This document shows, one piece after another, positions 39,908-53,137 of a stretch of 64,000 nucleotides of DNA (position 1 is its first letter; each line of letters opens with the position of its first letter). The notes under the pieces are model-generated. The model saw only the letters and a program-made list of their open reading frames with translations, made no database searches and was not told the origin of the DNA. The stretch is from Datnioides undecimradiatus. Lineage: Eukaryota; Chordata; Actinopteri; Lobotiformes; Datnioididae. Location: NCBI GenBank assembly GCA_008933995.1, contig WARS01000031.1:5371979-5435978 (forward strand), given 5' to 3'. Position numbers and translations under genes: made by a program.

Positions 39908-39937
39908 GCTGATGCCTACATGAGGCGTTCATCGCAT
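39894..39937 (-). promoter_or_regulatory. cluster of three upstream AUGs ahead of the zfhx3 start
   Basis: Within 36 nt of leader there are three upstream AUGs. ATGCGATGA (39937-39929) is a two-codon ORF in the main frame with a weak context. The ATG at 39932 has G at -3 and opens a 12-codon ORF ending with TGA at 39896-39894, so it overlaps the main start. ATGTAG (39921-39916) is a start-stop element with a weak context. The main ATG has A at -3 and G at +4. Such arrangements generally lower or tune initiation at the main start; that effect is inferred here. Confidence 0.6.
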
Positions 39938-39943
39938 CCAGGC
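39908..39943 (-). other. zfhx3: zfhx3 5' untranslated leader in the first coding exon
   Basis: A good 3' splice site (TCCCTGCAG) ends at 39944, so the exon should begin at 39943 and carry 36 nt of leader before the start codon. This implies at least one further upstream non-coding exon beyond the window or unrecognised in 39944-64000. The leader contains three AUGs, which are annotated separately. The acceptor is inferred from sequence alone. Confidence 0.75.
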
Positions 39944-40729
39944 CTGCAGGGACACATATTTGAGAATCATAGGTTATTGTTGTATTTACATAAACATAAT
40001 AACACATCACTCATAATTTGCCATGGAAAGTGTTGGAAACATAAATATACAGTATATATATTCCAAATACTACTATGCTTATTAAAAATCAGATATAGAA
40101 AATATGAAAGAGACACTATGTACAGGAACCTAAAAAAGAAGAAAATCAAATGTATGGAGCATTGGGTGAGAGACAAAAGTCTGAGATATAATTGGAAAAA
40201 TGACACCATGCTCATTACGCTAGATTAGGTACTTAAACACAATACCTGAGACAAGCACTAATAAGCCGTCCATGATTCATCTTCCTGCCATATCAGGAAG
40301 GTACCATCTTTTATCTTCACCTTCCAAACAACACCCCTAATCTTATATTCTGCAAATCCTACATCCGTTTTTAATTAACTTGCAGTCAGAAAAAAGAAGA
40401 AACAGGCCAACTTAATGGATCAAATAGATTCCCTGTGAGATAATTAGACACTGAGAAGCCACCCATCAGCAGATTGTACATTTACATAACTGAAAGAAAA
40501 AGGAAAAAGTGCATCTAAAAAAAGCAATTCTTAACAGCATCACCATTATCATCCCATCTTCAAGTTGTGTACATACAAGTACAATATAATATAATGTGCA
40601 TTATTGATACGGATGTGTATGAACTCTAACAAGAGAAATAAAAGGCAGTATTTTCTATGAGCCCAAAATACATAAGCTGGGTTGGGACTTCACTGCAGCT
40701 GTGTTTAGATCTTGCATCCAATAACCTCT

Positions 40730-41060
40730 ACGCTCAGCCGGGTTTCAAACACTCCAGCCATCCTCCGCCTCTGAAATAATAAATGGGAGCTGAGCTTTCG
40801 GGAGCTGGCCGTGCCCCGAGCATCTGAGAGGCCCAACACAGGCTGCAATTTAGAGCACAGAAGAGATAAAATGATAGCGCAAGATACTGCTGAGCTAATA
40901 ATTTTATTAAAGGGATGCAGCCAACATTGATTAAAGGGGGCAATCGGGCTGAAACCAATAACTCTGGGCTGCCCTTTAACCCACTGGTACTGAATATTAC
41001 ATGAGCAAAGTTTCCCGGCACCAAGCTCACTGCCATGTCCCAGTTGATTAGCACATTCAC
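40730..41060. promoter_or_regulatory. candidate conserved non-coding element near the first coding exon
   Basis: A repeat-free stretch about 0.8 kb upstream of the first coding exon with AT-rich cores (GAGCTAATAATTTTATTAAAG, TTGATTAAAGGGG, CTGAAATAATAAATGGGAG) among mid-GC sequence. No open frame fits. The enhancer or conserved-element role is inferred from composition only. Confidence 0.3.
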
Positions 41061-44000
41061 TGCTTGCACTTGATTTATTTACTTATTTACTTAGGGATGC
41101 AAATTTCAGCTGTGATCAGAATGGAGTCTACCCCCGCACCCTAACATATTAACCACTGAGGGAGAGGAGAGATTGATAATGTCTGTCTGCCTCGTCATGA
41201 ATGTCTGATGAAGCTCGCCGCTCACACAACATACCTGAGACCTGTCAAACAAATATGCGCTAAAATTACAAAAATAATGGACTCCCGTTTAAAAGATGAG
41301 CTTATGCATTTGGACTTAAGAACGGACAATAACATGCCAGAGAAAACATTACAGGTAACGACACTGTAAAGAAAGAAGCACAAACAAAGCCATGACTTTC
41401 ATCAAGGAAATTTGAATATGTCTGTAAAGGGGATGTAAATGTTACTGTCATAAACACCTGGGGACAGACATTTTCTGTCAGTATGGTTTACCTGTTTTGT
41501 TTGCACATGACTGAAGCTAACCCCGATGACCCTTTCCTTGCTCTGCATATAAGATAAAAGATATTAGACTGGCTGGCTTATTAACAAGATTGCTTTATAC
41601 AGCCAGACATGATTTAGAGATGGCTGCCATATTGAGTGAGGGGATACTAGGCCTACTGGTCTGTATTTATTATCTGCTCCATTAATAAGAGGCTATGAGC
41701 TCAACAGCCATTTCACACAAATGGACTGAGGGCAGCGAGAGTAATGCAAGAAAAAAAAATATGCCACATGTCAAACAGACAGTGATTCTTTAAACTAGAA
41801 TCACATGGATAAATCGCACAAAATGAAATAAAAAAAAAAATAGACTCATGTAAAACGGACTCCCTCATAGGAAAAGTCTCTGTATGTCCTGTCTGAGCAC
41901 AGAGTCTTTCACACCTTGTTCCTGTAATCTACTCCATCAGCTCCTCCTCCAGATTCCACTACCTGTCTCAACCAGGCCTGGGAACAGTGGGCCCATGTGC
42001 ACAACTAGTAGTTAAGACTGTTGGTTAAAATTAACTCTGAAGTTCTCTACTCTAATTTTTGCATAGTCCTAAGCTTGAACAGAGTTGCTACAGTATACTT
42101 TGGACCCATCCATTCCCATTACTGCTGTGAGATACCTTAAGCAATTAGCAGTAGACAGGATAACACGATGACTCTTGATCAGGGCTGGAGCTCTGAGCCA
42201 GCTTGGTGTGTCCACTGCTTACAGAAAACAGGATTGTCCTTTAAAATCAAGATGGTGTAATTCAATAACCTACAGTGGTTACTGATGAGCAATGGGATTG
42301 TCTGGAGTCGGCAAGTCGCAGATGGGCCAACTGATATAACGCTGTTAGTCTCTCGGAGGTCTGCCTGGCTCAGTGACACCTGTTTAAAGCAGGAAAAGCT
42401 TTAATCTCTGGGAGGCACTAAACAAGTCCGGGAGACAGACAAAGAGACGCGGTCGAAGAAGAGGGGAAGTGGAGGAGGCCAGTGTCTCTGTGTGCTGACT
42501 GTGTTAATAACCACAAATCAAAATGATGGAACAGCCCACTACAGGTGACTACTGCTGAGTGGTATCATGTGAGGTTATATACTGGAACATGTAGAAAAGT
42601 TGTCATTTTCTTTTGCATGCTGGCACCAGTGCTGATTGCATAAAACAAGTGGTCTTGTCATGGCCTCTGCCCATTTTGAATGTGGGCCCACTGAGTTGAC
42701 AATAAGCAGGCTGTATGCAGCCAAAACAAGCCTTCGCTGACAATAAGAGATAATCAGAGGGAAGAAAAGGCCGGATTCCTGAACTGATCTGAGGGAGAGC
42801 ATGCCGATGCACAGATCCTGACTGGAGGACTGCACTCCTGCTGCCACCTGCCTTCAAAGGCTTTATGCCAGGGTCTCCCGGCACTCTCTTTCTTGCAACA
42901 GACAAAAAAAGGCATACTCCATCTCCTCCTTCTACCCTAACAAAGCAGATAAGGTGAAAAGGCCTCAGTCCTAATGAACACTGCCAGAGAGTGGGTCTGG
43001 ATGTCATTTCGTAGGGATGGAAAATGAGATAAGTTTTAAGTTATGGGTCCTTTCATTAGGTGGGATTTACCGGCCAACTGAGGGAGGAATTAAAGGCTAA
43101 GAAACCATCTGATTATAAGCATGCCTGATCACCTGCCTGAAGGTCTGGCCTTGCCTCCAGAGGACCCTGATCTGCAGGGTTTCCTGAGGGAATTAGCTCT
43201 GACTCAGCCCTCACTGTGAATACTGCTGGGCTATTGGTGTGCTGCAACCATAATGCTGTTCCTATCCACATACATGTCAGCAATGAGGGAACACTTCCTT
43301 AAAATGAAAAAAAAAACAAACAAAACAAAAACTCTTTCTTAATATGCCTCAAGGACCCCTAACAATACAACAGATCTGATTTTCAATTGTCCCTCAGTGA
43401 CATTGCCTGTCTATGTCTAGTCTCTGAGCCATCACAGTGCCTGGCCAGCCACCGCAGGGTAAGGGGCGCTTATTGGAAAATCAATGGCGTGAACGCTAAG
43501 CAAGTTACAGGAAGATGTGGGAAGGAAGGGTTCTTATTGATAAAGCAGGGGAAGGCCTTTGATGTTGCACTAGGGACATGCTCATTGATGGGGAAACCAT
43601 TGTAGTCCTCAGGCAGAGTGAGGCACGGGTTTATCTACTAGGTTTGTTCCAATTAATCACCAATAAAGGGATGCATGCATTGAACTCTAGAACGTAAGTC
43701 CATTTTAATGCCCGACATGGCATAGTAAATTCTGGTTTTAACTCAGTGCTTTTACAGTCAGGGAATTTACATTTCCAACACTCCACTGCAAGTGTATTTT
43801 TCTGCCTTCCAATCCCATCTACAACAATTAGACTGAGGTTACCCATACAGAATCAAAAATAAATAAATCCATTAAATTATAAATAATATACTTGCTGTCA
43901 TTAAAAATGTCATTTTAGTTTACTATATTACTTAATCAATAGTTTGTATGAAATAATAAACACTGACAATGATTCAAGTAGTTTGAAAGGGAAAATGCGG

Positions 44001-46558
44001 ATCATCTTTCAGTGACATAGATTGCTATTACAGGGTCACTTTGTCATGAGCTGTGAGCCAAAAAAGTTTGTCAACCACTGCTAAAGACAATGCACCATTA
44101 TGACTTTAATAGGTACACGGAGTTCTTGTTCTCTTTGATCCTCAACACTGTAAATCAAGACAATTAACCATGTACAGCATTGTTGTTTATTGTGTGCTGC
44201 AAATATTCTGTCTGCTATTCTGCTAATGCAGACATAAGGGTGCTCCAGTATTGCTCCGACTGCAGGAGGCAAAAAGTCACCTCAGGTCGATGGCACTCAG
44301 CCTGTAAACAGGGCTTCCCGTAAAATCAATGATCTTCAGTAGGAGCTATCAGTCTGTGGAACAGAAATAGCCGTGGCTGTGTTGAGTCTGAGGCGGGGAG
44401 GAACAGTGCTGTGTGTTTACATGAGTGTGTGTGAGTAGAGGGGGCCGGTCACCGGCACGTCTGAGAGTATTTCTAAGAGATAGCAGAACTGAGGCATGCA
44501 GCTTCTGTCATGCTGCAGCCAGTAAAATCCTAGAAGCTTCAGGTGCTATAGAGACAAGACAACTTACAGGCCGCATTAACTGTTTGTTTTTTTTTGTTTT
44601 TTTTTTATGTAGAGTTGGAACAGATATATCACTTCCAGCTAAAATAATCCTTGCTGATTACAACATGAGCAAACTAAAATGCCCAGGAGGCAATGTGCTG
44701 ATTGTTTTAGTTTCACAGCACTCAATTTTAGTAACCATTTTGCACTAGTAATACTGTCCAGAAAAGGCAAAATTGATTTGTTTGTAGTATCAATTGCCTC
44801 CTTTGTTAATAGACCTGAAATAGAACCTTGAAAATGATTTTACCCTTTACGCAACACCATCAAATTCAGCTAATCCATTTCATGTTGCGGAACAGAGGAA
44901 AAGTGATTTAAGACAAAGCAGCAGTGAAATCACAGTGCAGAACTGTATGCTACTCATACATAGGACAGTCTGATTAAATGATCTGATTGGAGCTCAGCTA
45001 ACATCCAAAACCCTCCAACAGGGATTTACACATGGCACTGGAGTGCTTCCTCAGTTTTGGAGGGTGTGATAGAAACAGCGTGCTGGTGTAATTAGAAGTA
45101 GTTAATTAGCTGTGGGTTAATTACTGGGTTCTGCAGAGTGTTGGTGAAAGACCTGGTGGGGTGGCAAAGCAAAGGGAAGCAGCGAACACACAGCAGGAAG
45201 CTCCCAGTCTCCCACCAATTAGCAACCAGCATGGGGGGGCTTGTGTGGTACACTAGAAGTACAAATGTTAGAAAGCTCATATCATTTCACTCAAACCTCA
45301 GTACAGGGAAAGAGAAAAAGGGAGTGCAGACAAAATACATTCTGTTTAAATATGCGAGTCGTTGGAGGCTGTTTTTAACGATCACTTTTGTAAAGAAATA
45401 ACCACATTTTTCAAAGAGTCGGAGTGACATTTTAAGGGGTGATACCATAAAGAAAATGAAGCCAGATTAAGAACAAAAAGAGGGACTATTTTAATTATGT
45501 CAAAAGCAATTTTTTTCTTTCTTTTTTTACAAACAGTACTGAAAGAAGTATTATTTTCCTGTTACATCCCAGGTGGATTATTAAGAAAGCTTTGTAATTT
45601 ATAAGAGCATTAATTATCCTTGGAAGTAAGGTATTGATGTATAATCAGAGAAGGGCTATCGGGCACAAGCTAAAGTTTGCCCCCAGGCAACACAGAACAC
45701 AGCACACACACAGTATACGTTCATACATAGTAGGGTCTGTGAGAGAGAGAGACAGAAAGAGAGAGACCTTTAAGCTGTATCTTTCAAATACTTATCAGAT
45801 TAGTTAGATACACATCCCCCATTTCTACTCAATTTTAGACCAACGGACATGGATATTGAATGATTTGCAACAGTCTGACATGGGCCCTCACATCCTTTAC
45901 CATGCAGTGCTGACTTTCCCATGGTGTGGAATGCAGAAGGGCTGAGAGAACACAGATACTTTGTACCCAAGTCTGTCTGGCACCAATCAATCAGAAAACA
46001 ACACGCTGATCATGATCCTTGGGAAGATGTCTAAATGAAAAAAATTCAGAAAGCCTGTAAAGATATTTGTGAATATAAAGCGTGTATAGCTGTGTTATCG
46101 TAGTGTTTGCAGATCAGTGAGGGAAGATAGAGGAATACAGAGGGTGAGCTTGAGATACAGAGCTAGAGGGAACGTGAGAGAGCCAAAGACACATGTCCAA
46201 TGAAAGGTCAGGGACAAGAGGGGAAATGTGCTGATCAAAGTCTTTGAGCCCCAGGACCTTCATTTCGACTAATTATCAAATCTGCCCCTATTTATATCTG
46301 CGGGAAGCAGACGTTCTCTCAAGAGAGAATGGAAGTAAAATCTGCTAACTCCAGTGCTTTCAGAGCTTCTGTTTACACTCACTCCATTTCATTTGTTCTA
46401 TAGAAACAGGATGAGGTTGACAGAGCAGGGCGAGGAGAACCGATGACCACAACTTATTTGGGAATGTTGTTGTTATGAAAATAAAATACAGAATATACAT
46501 GATGTACAGAAAGACTGCCATGTTGACTTGGAGGTGGGAGGAAACTATTGCTTAAAAT

Positions 46559-46559
<1 letters not shown>

Positions 46560-46625
<66 letters not shown>
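46560..46625 (+). repeat. (CA)n microsatellite, longest in the window
   Basis: About 33 uninterrupted CA units. It reads as a false poly-(Cys-Val) frame on the minus strand. Confidence 0.95.
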
Positions 46626-46629
<4 letters not shown>

Positions 46630-47796
46630 TATACACCTACACACCTACACACCTTCCCTGCAGTGCTGCAGTTAAGGCAAGGCAACCACAAACACAGCTG
46701 TTAAAATGATCAATATCATTGAAATATTAAACCTTAAGAAGCTGCATTATTGATTGAGAGCCCAATGATAAAATGGTTTATTATCACAATTGTGGGGCTT
46801 TATGTAAATGTTTTGGAAAGACCATCAGCTGGATGGCTACTATGGGTCACTACTGAGGTATTGCAGGGAATGGGGCAAACGGGGAGATGTCATTACCACC
46901 ACTTGTACTTTCATTAAGAATAGCTGACACTGATCAGCATACCAAGCCCCTGTTGACAGGGAGATGGGAGAAGGCGGATCTCCCCCCGAGGACAACATGG
47001 TGGCTCTGGGATGTGGTCTCCAGCAGGCATGACAGCAAACAGGAGCATACTGTGGAGCAGGATTCAGGCTCCATGCAGGGATCATGCCCTGACAGACAGA
47101 TAGGGGACATGGATAACATGTCTATAATCCTAGGCCTTTCTGTGTAATCTGGAAAACAAATACCTCAGTAATGACCCAGTCCTGCACCTGGTAAAACACA
47201 GGGTTCACTGGCACCTGGAATTAGACAAGTATCCACTGCAGAGCGTTCTTAAAGGGACACACTCCACCAGCAAAACACAAGAGGGAAGTTTAGGAGACAC
47301 CAACATATGAATCAATGAAAAAAAAACAAAAAAAAACTGTCTACTGCACCAGACTATGAAGCAAACAGAAAACAGCAAATCTATACTGTGGTTTAGTGGT
47401 TAAGCTGGGACACCCTTTGAGGTGCATGCAGTGGTATAATGGGATGAGCTAAGTCACACAGAGGCTCAGCAGTGCAGCAGTGAGGCAGCGCCACAAGCCT
47501 GAGGGTTAGGACCAGTGTTCGGTTAAGTGTCTGAACCTGAGTAGGGTGATAAGATCCCCTTTAGAAGGCATGTGAAGGCCAAATGACCGGGAAACCTGAG
47601 TAATGTGGGTGAAAGCTGTCCAGGGTGAGAGCAGAGATGTGGAAAGTCATGCAGCGTTATGTGTGGAAAATGGAAACTTACTATCTCTGTTATGCACCTC
47701 ATACTACGGATAGGTGCAGTCCAATACACATGCTTGTGTGTGCACATACCTCCGCCATGTGTGTGAGCACATATCCAGACACACACTCTCATGCAT

Positions 47797-47798
<2 letters not shown>

Positions 47799-47839
<41 letters not shown>
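47799..47839 (+). repeat. (CA)n microsatellite
   Basis: About 20 CA units, preceded by an imperfect CA-rich stretch from about 47780. Confidence 0.92.
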
Positions 47840-47840
<1 letters not shown>

Positions 47841-48665
47841 CACATGCACAGGGAGCAGGGATTAGAGGGTGTCCCAGTGAAACCATTCTGTGGAAATTAT
47901 TTCTTTACAGAAAAAAGGCATGAGAGCCAATGGTGACCTGGCCTCTAATTCTAGAGTAGGATATCCTGGATAAATAATTAGAGGGTTCCTTTGAAGACCC
48001 TGCACAGCCGAAACCATTCACTCCCCACTTCACATTTGCTAAAGTCATTAATGACAAAGATTTAGAAAGGAAAAGCGAAAATCTTTCTGGTACACAAATA
48101 CTTTTTTTATGAGGTCTGGCCCAAATTCCTCTCTGCTTAGCTGAAGCCCTTATCCTGGGAAAGAACTGCACCCGTTTTAAACAATAAACCTCAGGGGAAA
48201 AGTGTTTTCTATTGCCCCCACCCCCCACCCCCCCGCTGAATTATGAGAGTTAATAAAGTTAAAAGCATAATGTGCCCTGTGTTTTAAAAGAGGAAGTGAA
48301 CAAGAAATGTTGAGACACTGGATGTCAAAATGCACAGGAAAAACGAAGCAGGAAAGACAATAGTCTCCGAGTCTAAAAACAATGACTGTTTTATATTTGA
48401 GAATGACAAAGGAGTTTGATAGCAAGCCTGCTATGAATAGTAAAGGGATCCCCACCTTAATGGACAATACTTAGTCACAGCATGTGCCACTTCTACAATG
48501 AGCTGTGTGGCTAGTCAGGATTATTCACTGGAAATAACCATGAGGATATATGTCAGGTAGAATTACATTTATCACATTCAGACTACTCTCATTCACAATG
48601 CAGGAAAATATAATCACCAACATGTAGTTTAGATTCCACTGCAGGAACATCTTAGGGTATTTTAT

Positions 48666-48694
48666 TGAAATATCTAAAAAAAATAGATATTTCA
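48666..48694. repeat. perfect inverted repeat (11-bp stem, 7-base A loop)
   Basis: TGAAATATCTA, seven A, then TAGATATTTCA. The arms are exact reverse complements. It abuts a second hairpin that begins at 48695. Confidence 0.88.
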
Positions 48695-48740
48695 AGTGGG
48701 TTTGTCTTCCTCAAAGTGTGTTGAGGAAGACAGGCCCACT
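48695..48740 (+). repeat. 19-bp stem hairpin, fully paired only as plus-strand RNA
   Basis: AGTGGGTTTGTCTTCCTCA pairs with TGAGGAAGACAGGCCCACT across an 8-base loop. The two non-Watson-Crick positions become U-G wobble pairs in a plus-strand transcript and A/C mismatches on the other strand. The stem is shorter than a typical microRNA precursor unless flanks add pairing. Identity is unknown. Confidence 0.8.
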
Positions 48741-50479
48741 GAGCGCTAGTTTACATGCCACTGGGATGCCTAATCTCTAGACTGGCAGTTTATAAACAGA
48801 GCACTCATAAATCAGATCTTGATGCAGTCATCATCTTAAAAGGAGAGCAGAGCTTGCCCTACAGTTTACAAGGACAGATTCCAAGGCAAACCCTGGAAGG
48901 TGATGTGCATTCCTTCTGAGTAGAGCAGTGATGAGGAACTGTCAACAGAGGAAAAGGGAAGCAAAACAAAAAGAAAACAACTTGTTAAGTGTATAACAAG
49001 GTGGCCTGGAGGGCAATGCTAAAAGACACCTCAGCACTTGACTCTGAAGTGATGCAAGGAACATCAAACGGCATTTCTGTAGCTGTGCTGAGCACTGACA
49101 GAGCCGACCACAGTGTTCAGAGACCCTTGTGTGTGGAAAAACACAACAGCTTGGCAGGAAATAAAACGGCAAAATGTGACTAAGAGACAACAGTTCCTCC
49201 TGCAGTAGTAATCATAGGTGTTCCTATGCACCAAATCTGAGTTCTGTTCTAAGCCACAGACCTCCAGGGAGACCTGTCTAACATGAGAGAAAACTGCTGC
49301 CATCAAACTACAAAACAGGAAGAAAATAATCCCATTCTAAAAATGCAATCGCAAACAATGAATCAGTTCCTGCTAGATAACGTCCGCCCCTGTGTTGTAC
49401 AGCTAGATGGTACATGTGAGGCACAGATGAGGCTTGGGTGGTGAGCAACACCCTCACAGAAGGACTCAAAGGGGCAGAGTCAGAAGATCTTCACTGCACA
49501 GCAGCTAAAGGACGGTCAGGAAATGTGTGACTATTAAAGCCGTTGGCAGCTCAGTGCTTGCCCCAAAACTTGGCACTGTGGTGTCTATAAGCATCCAGAC
49601 AATTTGATCTAGGGGAGGTAGTGGGGTGACAGCAGATGTGCATGAGCTTGAAACACATTCAAAAAAATCCTATCCGTATAGGTAGGGTGTAAAAAGACAG
49701 AGGAAACAGACAAATGAGAGGCATGGAGCAGCAAAAACTGCTGTGATATTTTAAGAAATGTGTAGCGTGTTAATAAGTTCCCCTTCTTCCTCTTCCTCCT
49801 CCTCCTCTCTTTGGTCTGAGTGTTGTGACAGCTACAGTGCTGTGGAGTTATATTTGAGAAAGACCAGCCTCCTGCCCCTCATGTCCACACACACACGCAC
49901 ACACACTGCAGCCCTTGTTCATCTGCCTTAATGAAATGGCCACATGCCTCCTCTCATCCTAGAGCTGCTTGCACACTGTAGCACCTGGTAGATATAAATC
50001 AGCCCTACTGAGCTGTATTTGGGAAGTGAGGCATTAAGCATGACATGGGCTGTCAAAGTTCAGATCGCACCAACCGCAACATCTAGTTGAACCGCTGCAG
50101 AACAGACCCAAGACCAATGCGCAGGCCTACCATCGGCCTCTTATCTTCTTCCTCCCAGCTCCACATGACATGGCTGCCACATCTGGGCCCCAGCTGGGCA
50201 GCCTGCTGAGCACAGCTTAGCACAACTGAAGCTAGGTGGGGGAACACTGGTGCACCCACACTACATGAATTCATGACAGGACTAGCTTTAACAGGGATCA
50301 AGGGGCTCAAAACAGTCAAGTTTTAAATGGGTGCTGTTTGCTGCCATTTATCTTTGGGCTTTCTTATCTGTGAGCTGTGAGGGGCTTGTGGGTACTATTA
50401 CAGTTTTTAAGTGGTGCAGGTTCTATTTCTGAATGAGGAGATAAAAGTAGCCGAGTGCATGTGTGTTGTTTGAGCATAC

Positions 50480-50485
<6 letters not shown>

Positions 50486-50515
<30 letters not shown>
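50486..50515 (+). repeat. (GT)n microsatellite
   Basis: About 15 GT units preceded by GTATAT. It may form Z-DNA in principle. Confidence 0.92.
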
Positions 50516-50516
<1 letters not shown>

Positions 50517-52195
50517 AATTTCAGTCACGTGAGGGCAAGGTCTGAAGGTCAAACACTGCAAGAGAGCCCACACATTCCTCAGAGGACAGGAACACATCTT
50601 TAGTGCATGAGCATGTGTAAGCATGTGCACTGACTTGGATACATGCATGTGTAAGCATATTAAACTAGACAAAGATCCAGTTTTCCGCCACCCCACCAGT
50701 GTACTTCCGAGCCTCATCCTTAAATATTAAAATGTTCTCTAAAGCTCTGAGGCTTTACACATTCGAGATGAGTCCTCAGACAGATACACAAGACACGAAG
50801 GCAGGAAAGACAGAGCATTCAAAGAGAAAAGCGCAATGAAAAACAGAGCAAGGAGGGACAAAGAGAGCTGAAGGGTGAGGGTAAAGAATTATCATCTGTA
50901 AAGGATTTGGTCGTGGGCTTTTGCAGATGGGGATGGTATGATGTCCTGCTCTTCTTAGTTAGATGTCACAGTGGAGAGCTGAGAGGAGCGGAGGGTTGAG
51001 TACAGGGGAGAACAGTACAGAGAAGAGAATGAAGGAAAAGGAGACGAAGGGACAGTGAAAGAAGTCCAGGTTCAACTCAGCCCGACTGTAATTTACATTG
51101 CTGGATAATTAGCTTCAGGATCAGGGGCTCAAGCCAATGACAGATGCCTCTCACAAGGAAAAAGCACACATGTGAGGAGGACCACAGCATTACTTTTATG
51201 ATACATAACGTTCATTGATTCATTCTGATGGAGGGAGCATGTGTCAAGGGCATAAAAACTGCTGTGTGTACTGTACAGAATACAGGAAAAAATCAATTGA
51301 TGGATTTATGGTTATCTTTGGCAGAGGTGAGTAAAGTAGCAGAAGACCTGATTCTGAATGTGGGGAAGATGATGAGACCCTGCAGCTAACATCTGCTGGG
51401 CGGTTGTGTTAAGCAAAGACTTTGTTTGGAATTGGATAACATTGTCTATATTGTTTACCTTTCCTCTGTGCACCAATGTACACACATGCATATGCATACA
51501 CACACATTGAAAGAACACTATGAGATCGTAATTTCAAACTTGCAGATGACAGTGGCGACCAAAGAAAGAAGAAAAGAAACATGTGGACAACATACAAAAA
51601 TTGGTAAAACAGATTTGCAGAATATTCACATAATGCACTGACAAAAATTAAAATCTGTGAGATCATTACTTTTTTTCCAGGAAAAGAAAACCTCACTCAG
51701 CAGTAGAAGATTCAGCACTGCATAGAGGTCCTTGAGAACTGCGCATTTAATACACATTTAATTAATGATGTCATTGTTTTGACATTGCAAGAGCAGGCCA
51801 GCAAACAAGATAAACAAGATCTAGCTCTGGGAAGAGTGCTATTGGAATACTAAAGGAAACTGAAAGCTAGGAGATCACAGCCAAAGTACTTTGAATCTTA
51901 ACCCAGGGCCTTTAGGCATCTCCATTCAATCCCCTATAATATGACGGAATATTTTACACACAGCAGAAAGAGCTCTGCACCGAGCAGTGTGTGTGTGCAT
52001 GTCTGTGTGGTCATATAGTGATATGCATGTGAGACTAAATAGCAGCCAGATACAGTGCCATATTGTGAATGAATTCTCGCTATGGAGCAGTGAGTTTCCA
52101 CTCAGGCTATGTACTGGGCATAGCTAAGAGTCTTTACACATGCCAACTAGAACTGGGAATGAAGCCATACGGCTGGAAGGATAGACATATACACT

Positions 52196-52198
<3 letters not shown>

Positions 52199-52245
<47 letters not shown>
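52199..52245 (+). repeat. (CA)n microsatellite
   Basis: About 23 uninterrupted CA units in the upstream intron. Confidence 0.92.
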
Positions 52246-52246
<1 letters not shown>

Positions 52247-53087
52247 GCAGAAACCATCACATACCACAGACAGAAACAAAGCAAAACAAAACATAAGACA
52301 ACAATAGAAAAATACCCACTCATTCATGTGTGCATGCGCAAACTTGCTTATCCACATTTGTGCTCACCTTCTTGCACATACACACAACAAAAAAAAACAA
52401 AAACATGTTAGTAAGGAGGTGAGAATTAGAGCAGGGCCAACTGGCTCACCCTGAAAGTTCAAGTTGAGTGCCACTATAAATTACAAGTTGTCAGCTTAAA
52501 TGATCCCCAGTATGTGTTTCTTACAATGTACGTGCATGTTGGAGTTTGCTGAGGCAACTGCCTCCAGACAGCTGTTCTGGATGAAGTATGTACATGCCGA
52601 CCATTATCTCTTCCAAAAAAAAAGAAAAAGAACAACAACAGTATATAATCTCCCTCGAGAAACACTGACCAGCAAATGCTCCAGAACAGCGACCTCCATC
52701 ATGCTGTCAATGATAGGACCCCCTCTGCCCCATGTCTAACAGATGCCCCCAAATTTGAGCTGTGAAGGGGGAGAGTGATAGGGGCAGTGTAAAATGAGAG
52801 GGTGACTAATTGGTTCATAACCTGTAATTGGGGAGATGTAATTGGAGTGGACTCGCAGATGCCAGGTGCACCTTGAGGAGGTGGGGCAGTGGTTTGCCCT
52901 TTGACTGGCAATAAGGGAGTATGGGGGGGGGCTTGTATAGCAAGGGCCAGTTTAGGTGTGGCGTGTGCCTATTAGGGCCTTAAAACCACATGAAAGCTTA
53001 TGTGCCAAAACACAGCACAGCCCCATCCAATGAAAGTAGGCAAATCAACATATATATAACTACTATAACTACACACACACTCAAACA

Positions 53088-53134
<47 letters not shown>
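53088..53134 (+). repeat. compound (TA)n(CA)n microsatellite
   Basis: Six TA units run straight into about 17 CA units. Shorter TA and CA tracts lie just upstream at 53050-53080. Confidence 0.92.

Positions 53135-53137
<3 letters not shown>

Noticed and set aside
42603-43007. 134-codon minus-strand open frame
   Set aside because: No recognisable motif, and its length is within chance expectation.
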